From: Agroathelia rolfsii | Lineage: Eukaryota; Basidiomycota; Agaricomycetes; Amylocorticiales; Amylocorticiaceae | Direction: 5' to 3' | Assembly (NCBI GenBank): GCA_018343915.1 | Contig: JABRWF010000001.1 | Span: 620,001 to 684,000 of the forward strand | DNA length: 64,000 bases | Part shown: positions 10,479 through 21,557 of the stretch, piece after piece | Numbering within the stretch: position 1 is the first letter of the stretch | How the letters are laid out: every line of letters starts with the position of its first letter | Notes under the pieces: model-generated | What the model saw: only the letters and a program-made list of their open reading frames with translations | What the model was told of the DNA's origin: nothing | Database searches by the model: none | Made by a program: the position numbers and the translations under genes

Positions 10479-10755
10479 CCACGGTGGGCTAAGCTGCCTG
10501 TCTCGAGTAAGAAGCATTACATTAGCTATTTGATGCGAAGCGAGTACACGGGAAGACACCGAGTCTAGAGTACCAATCACGAGCTTAGCAAAGTAGTTGT
10601 TGGAGTGCCCTATTACGAAGAGCAGCAACGGAAGCACGTAGGTCCCTGAGAAACATCTGACCAAGTAACACACGTAAAACCCAGCTTTACTGCCCGCCTT
10701 CGTACCTTACAGAAGGTTGTGTTTGTCAGATAAGTCAAGTGCACAAGCCTTGACA
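10479..10755 (+). repeat. Family C LTR, 5'-truncated part of a chimera
   Basis: GACCACGGTGGGC to GCCTTGACA matches the last 280 bp or so of plus-strand C LTRs, for example 31205-31481. It is followed by CTCAA, where it enters a B LTR. A deletion between two LTRs is the simplest origin. Confidence 0.75.
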
Positions 10756-11052
10756 CTCAAGAGTTCCGGAGCGGAAGCTCGGAGGTATGTAGCGGAACCA
10801 GTATCCGTTAGGAGTTGGTCAGTGATCGGAGGTTTGTACTCCGGAGTTGTGCGGAATGGTGAACAGGAAACGCACAACTCACGATTACTCCTGTAGCATG
10901 CGGCTTAGTCACATGAGGGCCAATCATAGGACCACTCACTGTCTACAGACCACGCTCTGAGGGTAATATAATAAAAGAAAAATGAAACGAAATATAATAC
11001 ATTGTTTAAATAATAATGAAAAATTCATAGTCCAAAATTCCAACTCATAACA
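10756..11052 (-). repeat. Family B LTR fragment
   Basis: Matches the B LTR at 43470-43776 and ends ACTCATAACA. Its other end was lost with the A/C chimera. Confidence 0.8.
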
Positions 11053-11790
11053 GCCCACCGTAGTCACCAAATGTTCGCAGGGACTTGTTACTGCCCTGGC
11101 CTAAATGAATAGGACTTGTTTCACTTGCAGATGCCTCTTATGTATTGAGGGCTTGGACTTAATGCCTTCTAGTAATAAGGCTACGTATATGCTTACTAAG
11201 TTGCCCTTAAGGCCTTACACTTAATAAGGGAAAGAGAGGGAAAGGGGTGTAGGCTAGGACGTATATAAGCCTGAAGGCAAAAGATATATTAGTTTTTATG
11301 TAAGTATACAAAAGGGGGGGGTGCCCTTACCTGAAGGCGAAAAGGTTGAAGCTAAGGTTCAGGTAAGGGCTACAGGCTTGTATTTATACATAAAATGAAA
11401 GGCCCGTGTGCAGCCTTGATGGTCTGTGTGCAGCGGGGTTTGTAAGTGGAAATGACTAGAATGCAGGGGAGTGCTTTGTGCCTAAGTCCAATGAGCAACT
11501 GATCGGAATGATGAGTCTAGTACTCCTTAGTAATCGCACAGTGATCGGAACGACCCTGGTTCCTGAGTCTAGATCTTTTGATGAAAAGGAATGATCTAGA
11601 CTCCGCCTTCCTAATATACTCTTGTCACAAGCACTCCTGTCACGTGGGGCTAACATAGCCAGTTACACGTGCATCAAGATGTCACCTGCAAGGTATTTTG
11701 TCCCTATCTTAATGAATAAAAATCGTAAAAATACAATAAAAATATGTATATGTTCGTAAGAAAAAGGCGAAAAATGTCCAACTCATAACA
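11053..11790 (-). repeat. Family C LTR fragment
   Basis: Starts within the LTR at GCCCACCG and ends TCCAACTCATAACA. It carries the C-type TATA, AGCTTCAACCT start motif and intron-like segment. It sits at the edge of the C0 relic (CAAGG follows). Confidence 0.8.
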
Positions 11791-12016
11791 CAAGGGAAGA
11801 ATAAAAAGAAGAGGAAATATAAATGTTGTTACAAGAAGAAAAGGAAGAAAGTCTATTTTATATATATTGGTCAGACTAAATAGCCCTTTCAGCTAACCTT
11901 AAGAAAAACCTATTTAGTCCTTTAAGGTGGCAATAGTGGCTGCTTGTTCCTCTATGATCTGCATTACATGGTCTGGAACTATATATGCTGGTGGGCTTGC
12001 TAGAGGAAGAGGCAGA
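11791..12016 (-). pseudogene. C0 gag-pol junction, piece 1
   Basis: Aligns with C1 27940-28240: the Ser-rich linker before the protease, the gag end and its Gln/Ala-rich tail. The slippery site has decayed from GGGTTTT to AGGTTTT near 11904-11911. It is cut at GCAGA by B1. Confidence 0.85.
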
Positions 12017-12460
12017 TGTTATGAGTTGGACTTTTGTACTATAAATTTTTTGTTATTATTCAAACAATGTATTATATTTCTTTTCTTTTCATTTTCATTT
12101 ATTACCCTAAGAGCATAGTCTGTAGGCAGTGGGTGGTCCTATGATTAGCCCTCATGTGACTAAGCCGCACGCTACAGGAGTAATCGTGAGTTGTGCGTTT
12201 CCTGTTCACCATTCCGCACAACTCCGGAGTACAAACCTCCGATCACTGACCGATTCCTAATGGATACTGGTTCCGCTACACACCTCCGAGCTTCTGCTCC
12301 CAAGCTCCTGCGGAGCTCCGCTCCTGAGCGCGGAACCTCCGGAAGTGTTGTATCTCTGCACGGCTGCCCATCGGAGTTAGGGAAAAGGTCTTCCCCCACA
12401 TACTCTACTTTCTCTTTGTCTTTCCTCTGCGTTGGAACTAGCGCGGAGCTTTTGTAGTAG

Positions 12461-12505
12461 TATAAGAAGTGTATATAACTTGTCCTGAAAGGCCAGCTTT
12501 GACCT
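12461..12505 (+). promoter_or_regulatory. B1 core promoter: TATA box and predicted start
   Basis: TATAAGAA begins at 12461, and the self-priming motif AGCTTTGACCT begins 34 nt later at 12495. ACTTGTCCTGAA upstream and TTCAGGCAAGT downstream form an imperfect inverted repeat around this start. Confidence 0.65.
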
Positions 12506-12517
12506 CTTTGCCTTCAG

Positions 12518-12575
12518 GCAAGTATTCAGGTTGTATTTCATTAAAGTAGATTACTAATAAAAACTTCGCCTTCAG
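12518..12575 (+). other. Predicted intron in the B1 LTR (58 nt)
   Basis: Donor CCTTCAG|GCAAGT (GC type), branch site TTACTAATAA with its A at 12557 (18 nt before the end), acceptor CCTTCAG|GGTT. The donor and acceptor share the upstream block GCCTTCAG, so the segment looks like a tandem-duplicated splice site. Confidence 0.5.
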
Positions 12576-12877
12576 GGTTCACTAACCTCCGGGCCTAGCC
12601 CAGCATCTTAGCGTACTTCTCATCTCACTTAGTAGGGTGAAATTCCCTAGATTATTTAGTTAGGACACATGATGCGTGAATCGGAACCTCCGGAGTCTCC
12701 GCTCTCCTCCGGCTTAAGTCTCCAGAAGCTTCGTAAGACATAAGCAGAGTACCCTTACCCCCCCCAATAGATATAGGGGTTTGTGTAGTGTGGGAAAACT
12801 TGAGTCTTAGGTACTTTGCTAAGTGTTAGGAGCTTATTTTTGATTATCTCCGCATAGTCAAGAGTGATCCCTTGACA

Positions 12878-13332
12878 TTAGGTCAAAGCTACCCGGATAT
12901 CCCTCGGAATCTCCGCGTTCCGAGAAGGTGTGATTGGCGATCACATACGAAGAGCAGTAGATAGATTTTCCGGACCTGCTTCTTTTCCACTCAGTGCGCT
13001 TAAATGATTTTGGGAAGCAATTGTGAGGTGCAGCCCCAGCCCTTTGACAACCCCGTTTAGACACTCATAGCAGATACGATCTCCGTGACTGAGTGGCTGT
13101 ATCCAAAGCCAATAAAATCCCTTACACGGATTAGGTTCTAGGAGCTCCTTGTGGGAGTTAAAATTTAATAGCGCTGCTGACTGAAGACCCTTTGCATTCG
13201 CAAACACTGATTGTGTGATTACGATACGGGCGAGCTCTAGCCCCAGCAGAAGAAGACAAATCCCGCCCTCCGCATTGGAATCCGGAAACCTCCGGAGATG
13301 AAGAAAAACCACATAAGCTCCGGAGACTTTGT
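12878..13332 (+). other. B1 leader
   Basis: 455-bp untranslated leader from the 5' LTR to the gag ATG. It gives the empty-site sequence for the A1 insertion in B0 (near 13168). Confidence 0.85.
12880..12890 (+). promoter_or_regulatory. B1 primer site, self-priming type
   Basis: AGGTCAAAGCT is the exact 11-nt complement of the LTR start motif AGCTTTGACCT at 12495-12505. Complementarity ends at both flanks, so the match is exactly 11 nt, the length described for yeast Tf1. Confidence 0.75.
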
Positions 13333-14730
13333 ATGTCTGAGGAAGAAGATATTTACATTGAAGAAGAAGGTACCCAGACTGACTTTACAGGGTATTTCGC
13401 ACAAGAGATACAGACAGACGCCTATATTGAGGCACCACTTGAAATTGCCGCACCTGCCGCAGTACGTGTTGAGCCAGGCTCCGCCCTACTTCCGCTACCC
13501 CCATCGCCCAACACTTATTCCCGCTCCCTCTCCCCAATTCCCGAAAGCCCTTCAACAATGTCTCACCAATCTGGAGCAACCACTCCGCTTCCTCCACCTC
13601 CTCCTTCAACAACGGAGGAAACCCTCTGCATCCTTTCCGACCTCCAGGCTACCCAAGCAAGCCTGACCCGCCTCATGCAGCAAATGATGGAGGCGAACCA
13701 GCGTCTAGTCCACATTGTGGAAAACCCACCTCAGCCAACGGTGCGGGTGGAAACCGCACCCGGAGGTCAAACAATCTCTTCCGGAAAGGAGATTGGAGAC
13801 AAGCCGAAGGCTTTTTCCGGAGACTGGAAGACATACCAGTCATTTATTTTTGGGTTTGAGAATTACCTGGAAATGAATCCGGAGGTTTACAGCACGGATG
13901 TAAAGAAGGCCCGGCTCTTAGTAGGATTGTTAGACGGAGCGCCAAAGAGATGGGCGCAAAAATATTATGAGGAGATGAAAACCAAGGGGTTTAAGTGGGA
14001 GCAGTTGTACTCCGCTTTCAAAACCCTGTACGGGTCGCGGGACTTTGCCCGGTACGCACTCCAGCGCTTGACCTCCCTGGAGCAGTGAACGTCCTCCATT
14101 CAGGACTACATCAGCAAATTCTCCTCCCTAGCAGCCCAAACTAAACTGTCGGAGGAGGACCAACGTGTTTGGTTCCACCAGGGACTGAACCAAAAAATTC
14201 GATCAGTCCTGGCAGGATGGCCGAGGGATAGGAAGGACACTCTTCCGCACCTAATAGATGCAGCACAGGAGGCGGAAGAGGAGCTCCGGTCAGCTGGCCT
14301 ATGGAAGGATCAGTGAAAGCCGCGAGGAGGATTACAGCAGGGGTCCGCATCGGCCGGAACAGCCGGAAACCCCATTACGATCAACGCTGCCGGAAGCAGC
14401 CCAGCTGTACCAGCCTCCATCCCTGTTCAGCCTGTTACGAAGGGGCCTATTGATTGGTCTACAATCCAATGCTTCAACTGCGGAAAGTATGGGCATATAG
14501 CAAGGAGATGCCGGAGTGCTCCTTCCGCTAAAATCTCCGCACCTCCGATTCCGGCTTGGAACCCTGCACGCCTGCAAGCAACCTCCCAGGTTCTGCAACC
14601 TTCCACGCCTCAACCCTCCCCACCTCCACCTTCCGACAAACCCTCCGGTCTGACATTGGCGGACATGCAGCAGATGCTGGAAGACCAAGCCGCAGCAATT
14701 GCGGAATTCAAAGACAAGGTGGGTTTTTGA
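13333..14730 (+). pseudogene. gag: B1 gag polyprotein (two nonsense codons)
   Basis: 466 codons in one frame including the stop. The acidic start (MSEEEDIYIEEEGTQTDFTGY) resembles a short regulatory tail. A Pro-rich segment with a coiled-coil-like stretch (ASLTRLMQQMMEANQRLVHIVE) follows. The capsid domain starts at FSGDWKTYQSFIFGFENYLE and one CCHC knuckle reads CFNCGKYGHIARRC. TGA at 14086-14088 probably replaces CGA, and TGA at 14314-14316 replaces TGG (DQW in relatives). Both fit single transitions. The final stop at 14728-14730 directly follows the slippery heptamer. Confidence 0.92.
14721..14727 (+). promoter_or_regulatory. B1 gag-pol -1 frameshift heptamer GGGTTTT
   Basis: Gag frame G GGT TTT TGA. 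After a -1 slip the frame reads TTG ATT GGG and enters pol (LIGSEERAI). Confidence 0.75.
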
Positions 14731-17700
14731 TTGGGTCAGAAGAAAGGGCCATTCTGGCTGACCTCTACATACAAAATAGAATCTCTTCCTTTTCATCTTG
14801 TATATCTACTTCTTTTTCTATTTCTTCTTCTATATCCGGTGCGAATGGACAGCACCTTCATATACCAATTATGTTCCATGGACTCTTTTCCACTATTTCC
14901 TGCTCTGCAATGATTGATTCCGGTGCCTCCTCATCATTTGTACATTCCGACTTTGTAAAGAAGAATAAAATTTGTACTCGCCTCCTCCCTACCCCAATTG
15001 ATGTACTCAATATTGACAACTCCGCCAATAAGTCCGGACAAATCACAGAGATAGCTATCCTAAATACGACGATTGGTGATGTAAGAAAACGCCTCCCTTT
15101 TTTAGTTACCAATATTGGTCTGGAGGATGTCATCTTGGGAATTGATTGGCTGCGTCTGGAGAATCCAATCATCAATTGGAAGAAAGCAGACATCCGCTTA
15201 CCTCCGACTACGAGGATCTCCGCGTCCGCAGAAACAAACGTACTTCCAAAGTGGGCGGAGAAATATGCATCTGTCTTTTTAAAAGATGCCTCCGCTCGCC
15301 TTTCGACAAGAAAGCCTTGGGATCATAAAATCATTTTGAAAGAAGGCGCAAACCTCCGACGGAGTAAGGCGTACCCTCTCTCACCAAAGGAGTCGGAGGC
15401 CCTGGATGAATACTTGGAGGAAAACCTTAAAAAGGGGTATATCCGGAAGTCCGAAAGCCCAATAGCAGCTCCGATGTTCTTCGTTCCAAAGAAGAACGGC
15501 ACCCTAAGACCAGTTCAGGACTATCGAAAGTTGAATGCGGAAACTGTCCCGAATGCATACCCCCTCCCGCTAATTTTGGAACTACAAGACAAGATGACCC
15601 GCTTCCGTACCTTTGCCAAGATTGACCTCCGCTGGGGGTTCCACAACATCCGGCTCCGCAAAGGAGATGAATATAAAGCTGCATTTATCACCAACCGCAG
15701 TCTCTTTGAGCCTCTCATTATGACCTTTGGCCTTTGCAATACTCCTGCAACTATGCAAACAATGATGGATGACGTATTTTATCAACTATACCAAACTGGT
15801 CGGTTGGTACACTATATTGATGATATCATTATTGGAGGAGAAAATGAGCCGGAGCTCCGGAAGTTAGTACTGGAAGTCTTGGAAATCCTCAAATCGAACG
15901 ATCTGTATGCCAACCTAGAAAAGTTCGAATATGATGTACCAGAGGTTGACATTCTTGGAGCCCTTGTGTCATTTGGTCAAATACGGATGACTCCGGAGAA
16001 GGTTAAGGCAATTTTAGAATGGCCTGTACCAACCAAAGTTTCGGAAGTCCGCAAGTTCCGGGGGTTAGCCAATTACTATCGGAGATTTGTGCGGAACTTC
16101 GGAACAATGTGTAAACCACTGGATCGTCTTACCGGAAAGGTGGATTGGACATAGGGAGCGGAGGAGCAAAAGGCATTTGACGATCTTAAGGAGGCATTCA
16201 CTACGGCACCAGTTCTGGCAGGATACAATCAATTTGCGGAAACAAAAGTTGAAACGGATGCGTCTAGCTATGCTACCGGAGCAGTCCTTCTTCAGAAACA
16301 ATCGGATGATTCCTGGAGGCCAGTCGCATTTCTATCACAGTCTATGAATCAGGCCGAGCGGAACTACGACATCTGGGATAAGGAAATGCTGGCAATTATC
16401 AGAGCCCTTGACAATTGGCGGCATTACCTCATTGGCTTACCCTCCGCTTTTGATATCCGCACTGACCACAAGAACCTCGAGTACTGGAAAACGGCTCGGA
16501 ATCTCACTTGGAGACAAGCCCGGTGGTTGCTTTTTCTGTCGGAATTCAATTTCGTCATCTCCTACTTGAAAGGATCGGAGAATGGCAGAGCGGACCCTCT
16601 TTCTCGACGACCGGACTTCCAAGTATCAGATGCGGAAGACAATTTAGACCAGATAGTACTTCATCCTGGCCTTTTTTGTATCAATGCTGCACGGAGAGGA
16701 CATGTCGAAATTCACGGAGAAAGCTCAATTCTAGATCGGATCCGGAAAAAGGGAAGAGATGCGGAGGTCGCCGAAGCCTTGTCCCTTGTCAAGAAGCTTA
16801 GTCCAGTGAAACTCCGGAATGGTCTTGAGGAATGGAACGAGGAGAATGGATTAATCCTCCATTGCGGAAAGATCTACGTTCCGCGCAATCCGGACCTCCG
16901 AACGGAGATCATTAAGGCTTACCATGACACCTATGCCGCTGGACACCCCGGAAGACACAAGACGCTCGAACTTGTTAGTAGGAACTACTGGTGGCCCGGA
17001 ATCATGAAGTCCATCAACACATATGTGGAGTCCTGTCTGATCTGCCAAGCCAACAAAACATCTAGACAACCTCCGGCAGGTCTCCTAGCTCCGCTTCCAG
17101 TTCTGGGGCGTCCATGGGAACATGTGACAGCAGACATGATTGTGAAACTGCCAGAGTCACATAGGTATGACTCAATTCTTGTTGTTGTTGACCGTCTTAC
17201 GAAGATGGCTCATCTGATTCCGACAAAGGAGGCAATCACCTCCGCTGAAATGGCTGATCTCTACCTCCAAAACATATTCCGCTTACATGGCCTCCCAAAA
17301 CAATGGACTTCCAATCGCGGACCCCAGTTCGCTAGTCAAGTGATGAAGGAGATACACAAACGATTGGGGATTAAGACATCTCTCTCCACTGCCTATCATC
17401 CACAATCGGATGGACAGACGGAACGACTGAACCAGGAAGTTGAGGCATACATCCAATACTATGTGTCTCACCGACAAGAAGACTGGTCGGAGCTTCTCTC
17501 CGTAGTGGAATTCGCGATCAACAACCGGCAACAAGCATCCGTCGGAGCATCCCCATTTGAACTCAATTACGGCTTCTCCCCACACATGAACCTCACCACT
17601 GCCGGAATAGTCAAAACAATCGGAGCGGAGAACTGGTTATCGAAAGTTGCGGAACTTCAAGAGGATGCCAAAGCCGCCATGAGCCTAGCAAGTGAGAAAA

Positions 17701-18287
17701 TGAAATACTTCTTTGATCGACATGCTGGTGAACAGCCTCAATACGCAATAGGAGATAAAGTCTGGCTCAGCACGGAAAACCTAAAGCTCCGCCAGCCTAG
17801 CAAAAAGCTCTCAGCCAAGTGGATTGGTCCATACAAAGTGACGGAGAATGTCGGAGATCGGGCGTGTCGTTTGGCCATACCGCGGAGATGGGCGATTCAC
17901 GATGTTTTCCATGTTTCCCTTCTGAAACCGCACTTTTCCTCTAGTAGACACACTTCCGCACCGGAGCCGGTCGAAATCAAAGGGGAGGAGGAACACGAAG
18001 TGGAGGAAATCAAGGACTCACGAATCAGTCGGAGAACCAAGAAGATTGAATACCTCATTGTCTGGAAAGGGTACCCCGGAGAGGAGTCATGGGAAAAGGA
18101 AGCGGATGTCCGGAATGCGTCGGAGCTCATCAAAAAGTTCCATCGGAAACACCCTAATGCGCCTAAACGCCTAACAGCTGCAGCCTTTGGGGAAATTCCG
18201 TTCCGCCCACTGGAGAATTATATGGAGACGGTGGCATCAACCACAGCAGGATGGGAGCTAGAGATGTTCCGGAGGAAATCCCCATAG
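14727..18287 (+). pseudogene. pol: B1 pol: protease-RT-RNase H-integrase-chromodomain
   Basis: 1,187 codons including the stop, in the -1 frame to gag. Protease MIDSGASSSFVH; RT with KIDLRWGF and an intact YIDD (HYIDDIIIGG); RNase H (VETDASSYATG, DHKNLEYW); integrase zinc finger (AYHDTYAAGHPGRHKTLE, CLICQANK); core AADMIVK-type D, then SNRGPQF and DGQTERLNQEVEAY; C-terminal chromodomain (IEYLIVWKGYPGEESWE). Defects: one TAG at 16152-16154 (TGG to TAG, after KVDWT), and the second catalytic Asp of the integrase is Asn (SNRGPQ against SDRGPQ in relatives). RT looks competent; integration does not. Confidence 0.94.
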
Positions 18288-18298
18288 GAAGGGGGTAA
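18285..18298 (+). promoter_or_regulatory. B1 polypurine tract
   Basis: TAGGAAGGGGGTAA ends at the first base of the 3' LTR. It overlaps the pol stop codon TAG. Confidence 0.8.
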
Positions 18299-19161
18299 TG
18301 TTATGAGTTGGACTTTTGTACTATAAATTTTTTGTTATTATTCAAACAATGTATTATATTTCTTTTCTTTTCATTTTCATTTATTACCCTAAGAGCGTGG
18401 TCTGTAGGCAGTGGGTGGTCCTATGATTGGCCCTCATGTGACTAAGCCGCACGCTACAGGAGTAATCGTGAGTTGTGCGTTTCCTGTTCACCATTCCGCA
18501 CAACTCCAGAGTACAAACCTCCAATCACTAACCGATTCCTAACGGATACTGGTTCCGCTACACACTTCCGAGCTTCCGCTCCCAAGCTCCTGTGGAGCTC
18601 CGCTCCTGAGTGCGGAACCTCCGGAAGTGTTGTATCTCCGCACGGCTGCCCGTCGGAGTTAGGGAAAAGGTCTTCCCCCACATACTCTACTTTCTCTTTG
18701 TCTTTCCTCCATATCGGAACTAGCGCGGAGCTTTTGTAGTAGTATAAGAAGTGTATGTAACTTGTCCTGAAAGGCCAGCTTTGACCTCTTCGCCTTCAGG
18801 CAAGTATTCAGGTTGTATTTCATTAAAGTAGATTACTAATAAAAACTTCGCCTTCAGGGTTCACTAACCTCCGGGCCTAGCCCAGCATCTTAGCGTACTT
18901 CTCATCTCACTTAGTAGGGTGAAATTCCCTAGATTATTTAGTTAGGACGCGTGACGCGTGAATCGGAACCTCCGGAGTCTCCGCTCTCCTCCGGCTTAAG
19001 TCTCCGGAAGCTTTGTAAGACATAAGCAGAGTACCCTTACCCCCCCCCCAATAGATATAGGGGTTTGTGTAGTGTGGGAAAACTTGAGTCTTAGGTACTT
19101 TACTAAGTGTTAGGAGCTTATTTTTGATTATCTCCGCATAGTCAAGAGTGATCCCTTGACA
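18299..19161 (+). repeat. B1 3' LTR
   Basis: 863 bp, near-identical to the 5' LTR and keeping the CCAAT box (ATTGGCCCTCATGTG, near 18426). A run of nine C near 19042 accounts for most of the length difference. Confidence 0.95.
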
Positions 19162-19683
19162 GCAGAGTAGCTGAAGCAGGTGGCACAGGGATAGGCTAGA
19201 CCAACACAGAGATAGAAGCCTGTCCTTGGGGAATAAAAGGTCTAGGCTTATACCCAAGGAGAGGGCACTGACACTTTGGATGGCCTAGCTAACTACAATG
19301 GAAGCATTGTGCCTTTGACCAATCCCTAGGCGGGAACAATGGTCTTCCCTGAAATGAGGATTGACTAGTTAAAGGTATAGCAACCTGAGCTGCATTGATT
19401 GTGATAGGATTCGTTGGAGAACCAGCTGCTGGGATCTGAGGTCTCTATATATCCTGCCAGAGGCCTGCTAAGTACAAACCTTATTCAGCTTGTAAGGCTG
19501 CATCCATGGCCTTTTACACTATTTCTAGGTTGGTTTAGTCCCAACCACTAAGTACATTCCTTATCTTGGGGTTTAACCCATCTAGAAATTGCACTCGCTA
19601 GTCCTCTTCAGACAAGTTGGTCTACTATGCGGTTGACCAGAAGTCCATAATGTAGTCCTGTGTACTCCACAATCCTTGCTTTA
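19162..19683 (-). pseudogene. C0 gag, piece 2 (nucleocapsid and capsid)
   Basis: Aligns with C1 gag 28245-28770: the CCHC region, the NPITINAAQ-like linker and the C-terminal half of the capsid domain. Many TGG, CAG and CGA codons have become stops. It is cut at CTTTA by a C LTR. Confidence 0.85.
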
Positions 19684-21557
19684 TGTCAAGGCTTACATAC
19701 TTGACTATACCAAAAGGGACAATCTGCTTATAAGGTATACAGGCGGGCTGTAAGGCTGGGTTTTAAGTCCACTACTAGTTTAGTATTTTAAATCGAGTGC
19801 TCACGTGCTTCCATTGCTACCAGTCATAATAGAACAATCCGTAGATTTACTATGCTAGGATCGCAGTCAGTACTCTAATCTGAGGATTTCCCATGTGCTC
19901 TCTTTGCATCTAATAAATCTTTGTATTGTTTCTTACTTAGGATAGACAGCTTAGCCCTCCATGATCTACTAACACTCGCTAGGACTTGTTACTGCCTAGG
20001 CCTAAACAAATAGGGCTTTTGTTATTATGTACAAATGCCTCTTGTATATTGAGGGCTTATGGACTTATTGCCTTCTGGTACTAAGGCCTACTTGTATACT
20101 TACTAAGCTGCCCTTAAGGCCTTATGCTTAATAAGAGAAGGGGGGAGAGGGAAGGTGTGGCTAGGACATATATAAGCCTGAAGGCGAAATGTATATTAGC
20201 TTATATAGAGGAATACAAATGGGGGGGTGCCCTTACCTGAAGGTGAAAAGGTTGAAGCTAAGGTTCAGGTAAGGGCTACATACTTGTATTTATACATAAA
20301 TGAAAGGGCCTATGCATAGCCTTGATGGTCTATGCATAGCTAGGGTTCATAAGCAGGAATATATCAAAATGTAGGGGCAGTGCTTTGTACCTAAGTCCAA
20401 TGAGCATCCGATCAGAATGATGAGTCTAGTACTCCTTAGTAATTGCATAGTGATTGGAACATCCCTAGTTCCTGAGTCTAAACCTTTTGATAAAAAGGAA
20501 TAATCTAGACTCCACCTTCCTAATATATACTTGTCACAAGCACTTCTATCATATAGGGCTAACACAGCCAGTCACACACATGTCAAGATGTCGCCTGCAA
20601 GGTATTTTGTGTCATGAGAAGAGAATTTTTGCCGAATTTTCGATTATTTTCCTGTATTATTTGGACTATTATTTAATTAGTTATTACATTTTCTTTTCTT
20701 TTCCTCTATTTTTCTTATAAAAATTACCCAATTAGGGCGTGGACTGTGGGCAGTGCAGTGGTCATGTGATTGGCCCTCACGTGTTCCAAGCCGCACGTCA
20801 CAGGAGTAATCTCGGGGCTGCGCGTACTTCTATTTCACCATCACGCACAGCCCAGGAACACAAGCCTTCCTTCCCTGAGCAATTCCTAATGATTACCGGT
20901 ATTGGTCCGGAAACGGATCTCCACACGGATGCCCAGTGGAGTTAGGGTAAAAGCTCTTCCCCTGCATTGCCATATTTATGCTTCTATCTCCCTCTGTGCA
21001 TAGACCATTAAGGCTGCGCACGGACCCTTTAGTAGCAATATAAATAGTGCATGTAACTTGTCCTGAAGAGCTCAGCTTCGACCTCTTCGCCTTCAGGCAA
21101 GTAACGGTTTGTACTCCATAGAAATTGATTACTAATAAAAAATCTTCGCCTTCAGGGTACTAATCTCTCAGGCCTAGGCCTATCATCCTAGCCCTCCCCC
21201 CCCCTCTCTCTCTCTCATCCAATTACTTGGAGGTGGTGTAAATCCCCTCACGTGTGCGTGTGAAACGTAAGAGCAACGATTAAGTGCAAGCTAAGAAAGT
21301 ACCCGGTCCCCCTTCAATAGATATAAGGGTGTGATAGCTGTGGGAACACTTGTACTTAGGTACTTCAAAGTATTTAGTGTTAAGAAGGGCATTCATTGCG
21401 CTTGAAGTCATTTGTGGGTGTTGACCTGTGATTTCATCAAGTCAAGGAGTGTACCCTTGACATTTTGTCTCTAACTCGACCAATAAAAATCGTAAAAATG
21501 TAATAAAAATATGTACATGTCCATGAAGAAAAGGCAAAAAATCTCCAACTCATAACA
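19684..21557 (-). repeat. Solo family C LTR, split by an A LTR
   Basis: TGTCAAGGCTTAC to ACTCATAACA with TSD CTTTA (19679-19683, 21558-21562). It is interrupted at 20610-21462. The C LTR itself is old: several U3 codons and CpGs are lost relative to other copies. Confidence 0.92.
20610..21462 (+). repeat. Solo family A LTR (853 bp)
   Basis: TGTCATGAGAAG to GTACCCTTGACA with TSD TTTTG at 20605-20609 and 21463-21467. It keeps ATTGGCCCTCACGTG (CCAAT box plus E-box), the TATA box and the start motif AGCTTCGACCT. Confidence 0.93.

Larger units (their letters stand above)
12017..12877 (+). repeat. B1 5' LTR
   Basis: TGTTATGAGTTGGAC to ATCCCTTGACA. The CCAAT box is mutated (ATTAGCC where the 3' LTR has ATTGGCC). 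Confidence 0.95.
12017..19161 (+). mobile_element. Element B1: full-length Ty3/gypsy chromovirus
   Basis: 7,145 bp with LTRs of 861 bp (12017-12877) and 863 bp (18299-19161) and TSD GCAGA at 12012-12016 and 19162-19166. It contains the primer site, leader, gag, -1 frameshift signal, pol with chromodomain and polypurine tract. It is inserted in the gag of relic C0. Gag has two nonsense codons and pol one. The LTRs differ by a handful of transitions (for example GCATAG/GCGTGG near 12113/18395). This is the best template for family B in the window. Confidence 0.96.

Noticed and set aside
10230..10673. 147-codon minus-strand frame
   Set aside because: It spans the A/C chimeric junction and is antisense to both LTRs; no domain is seen.
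12878..12895. tRNA primer binding site after the 5' LTR
   Set aside because: There is no TGG at or near the LTR end, and the sequence pairs with the element's own 5' end instead.
14556..14726. Using the ATG at 14556 as the start of B1 pol
   Set aside because: That stretch is the gag zinc-knuckle tail read in the wrong frame. Homology to protease begins only after the slippery site at 14721-14727.
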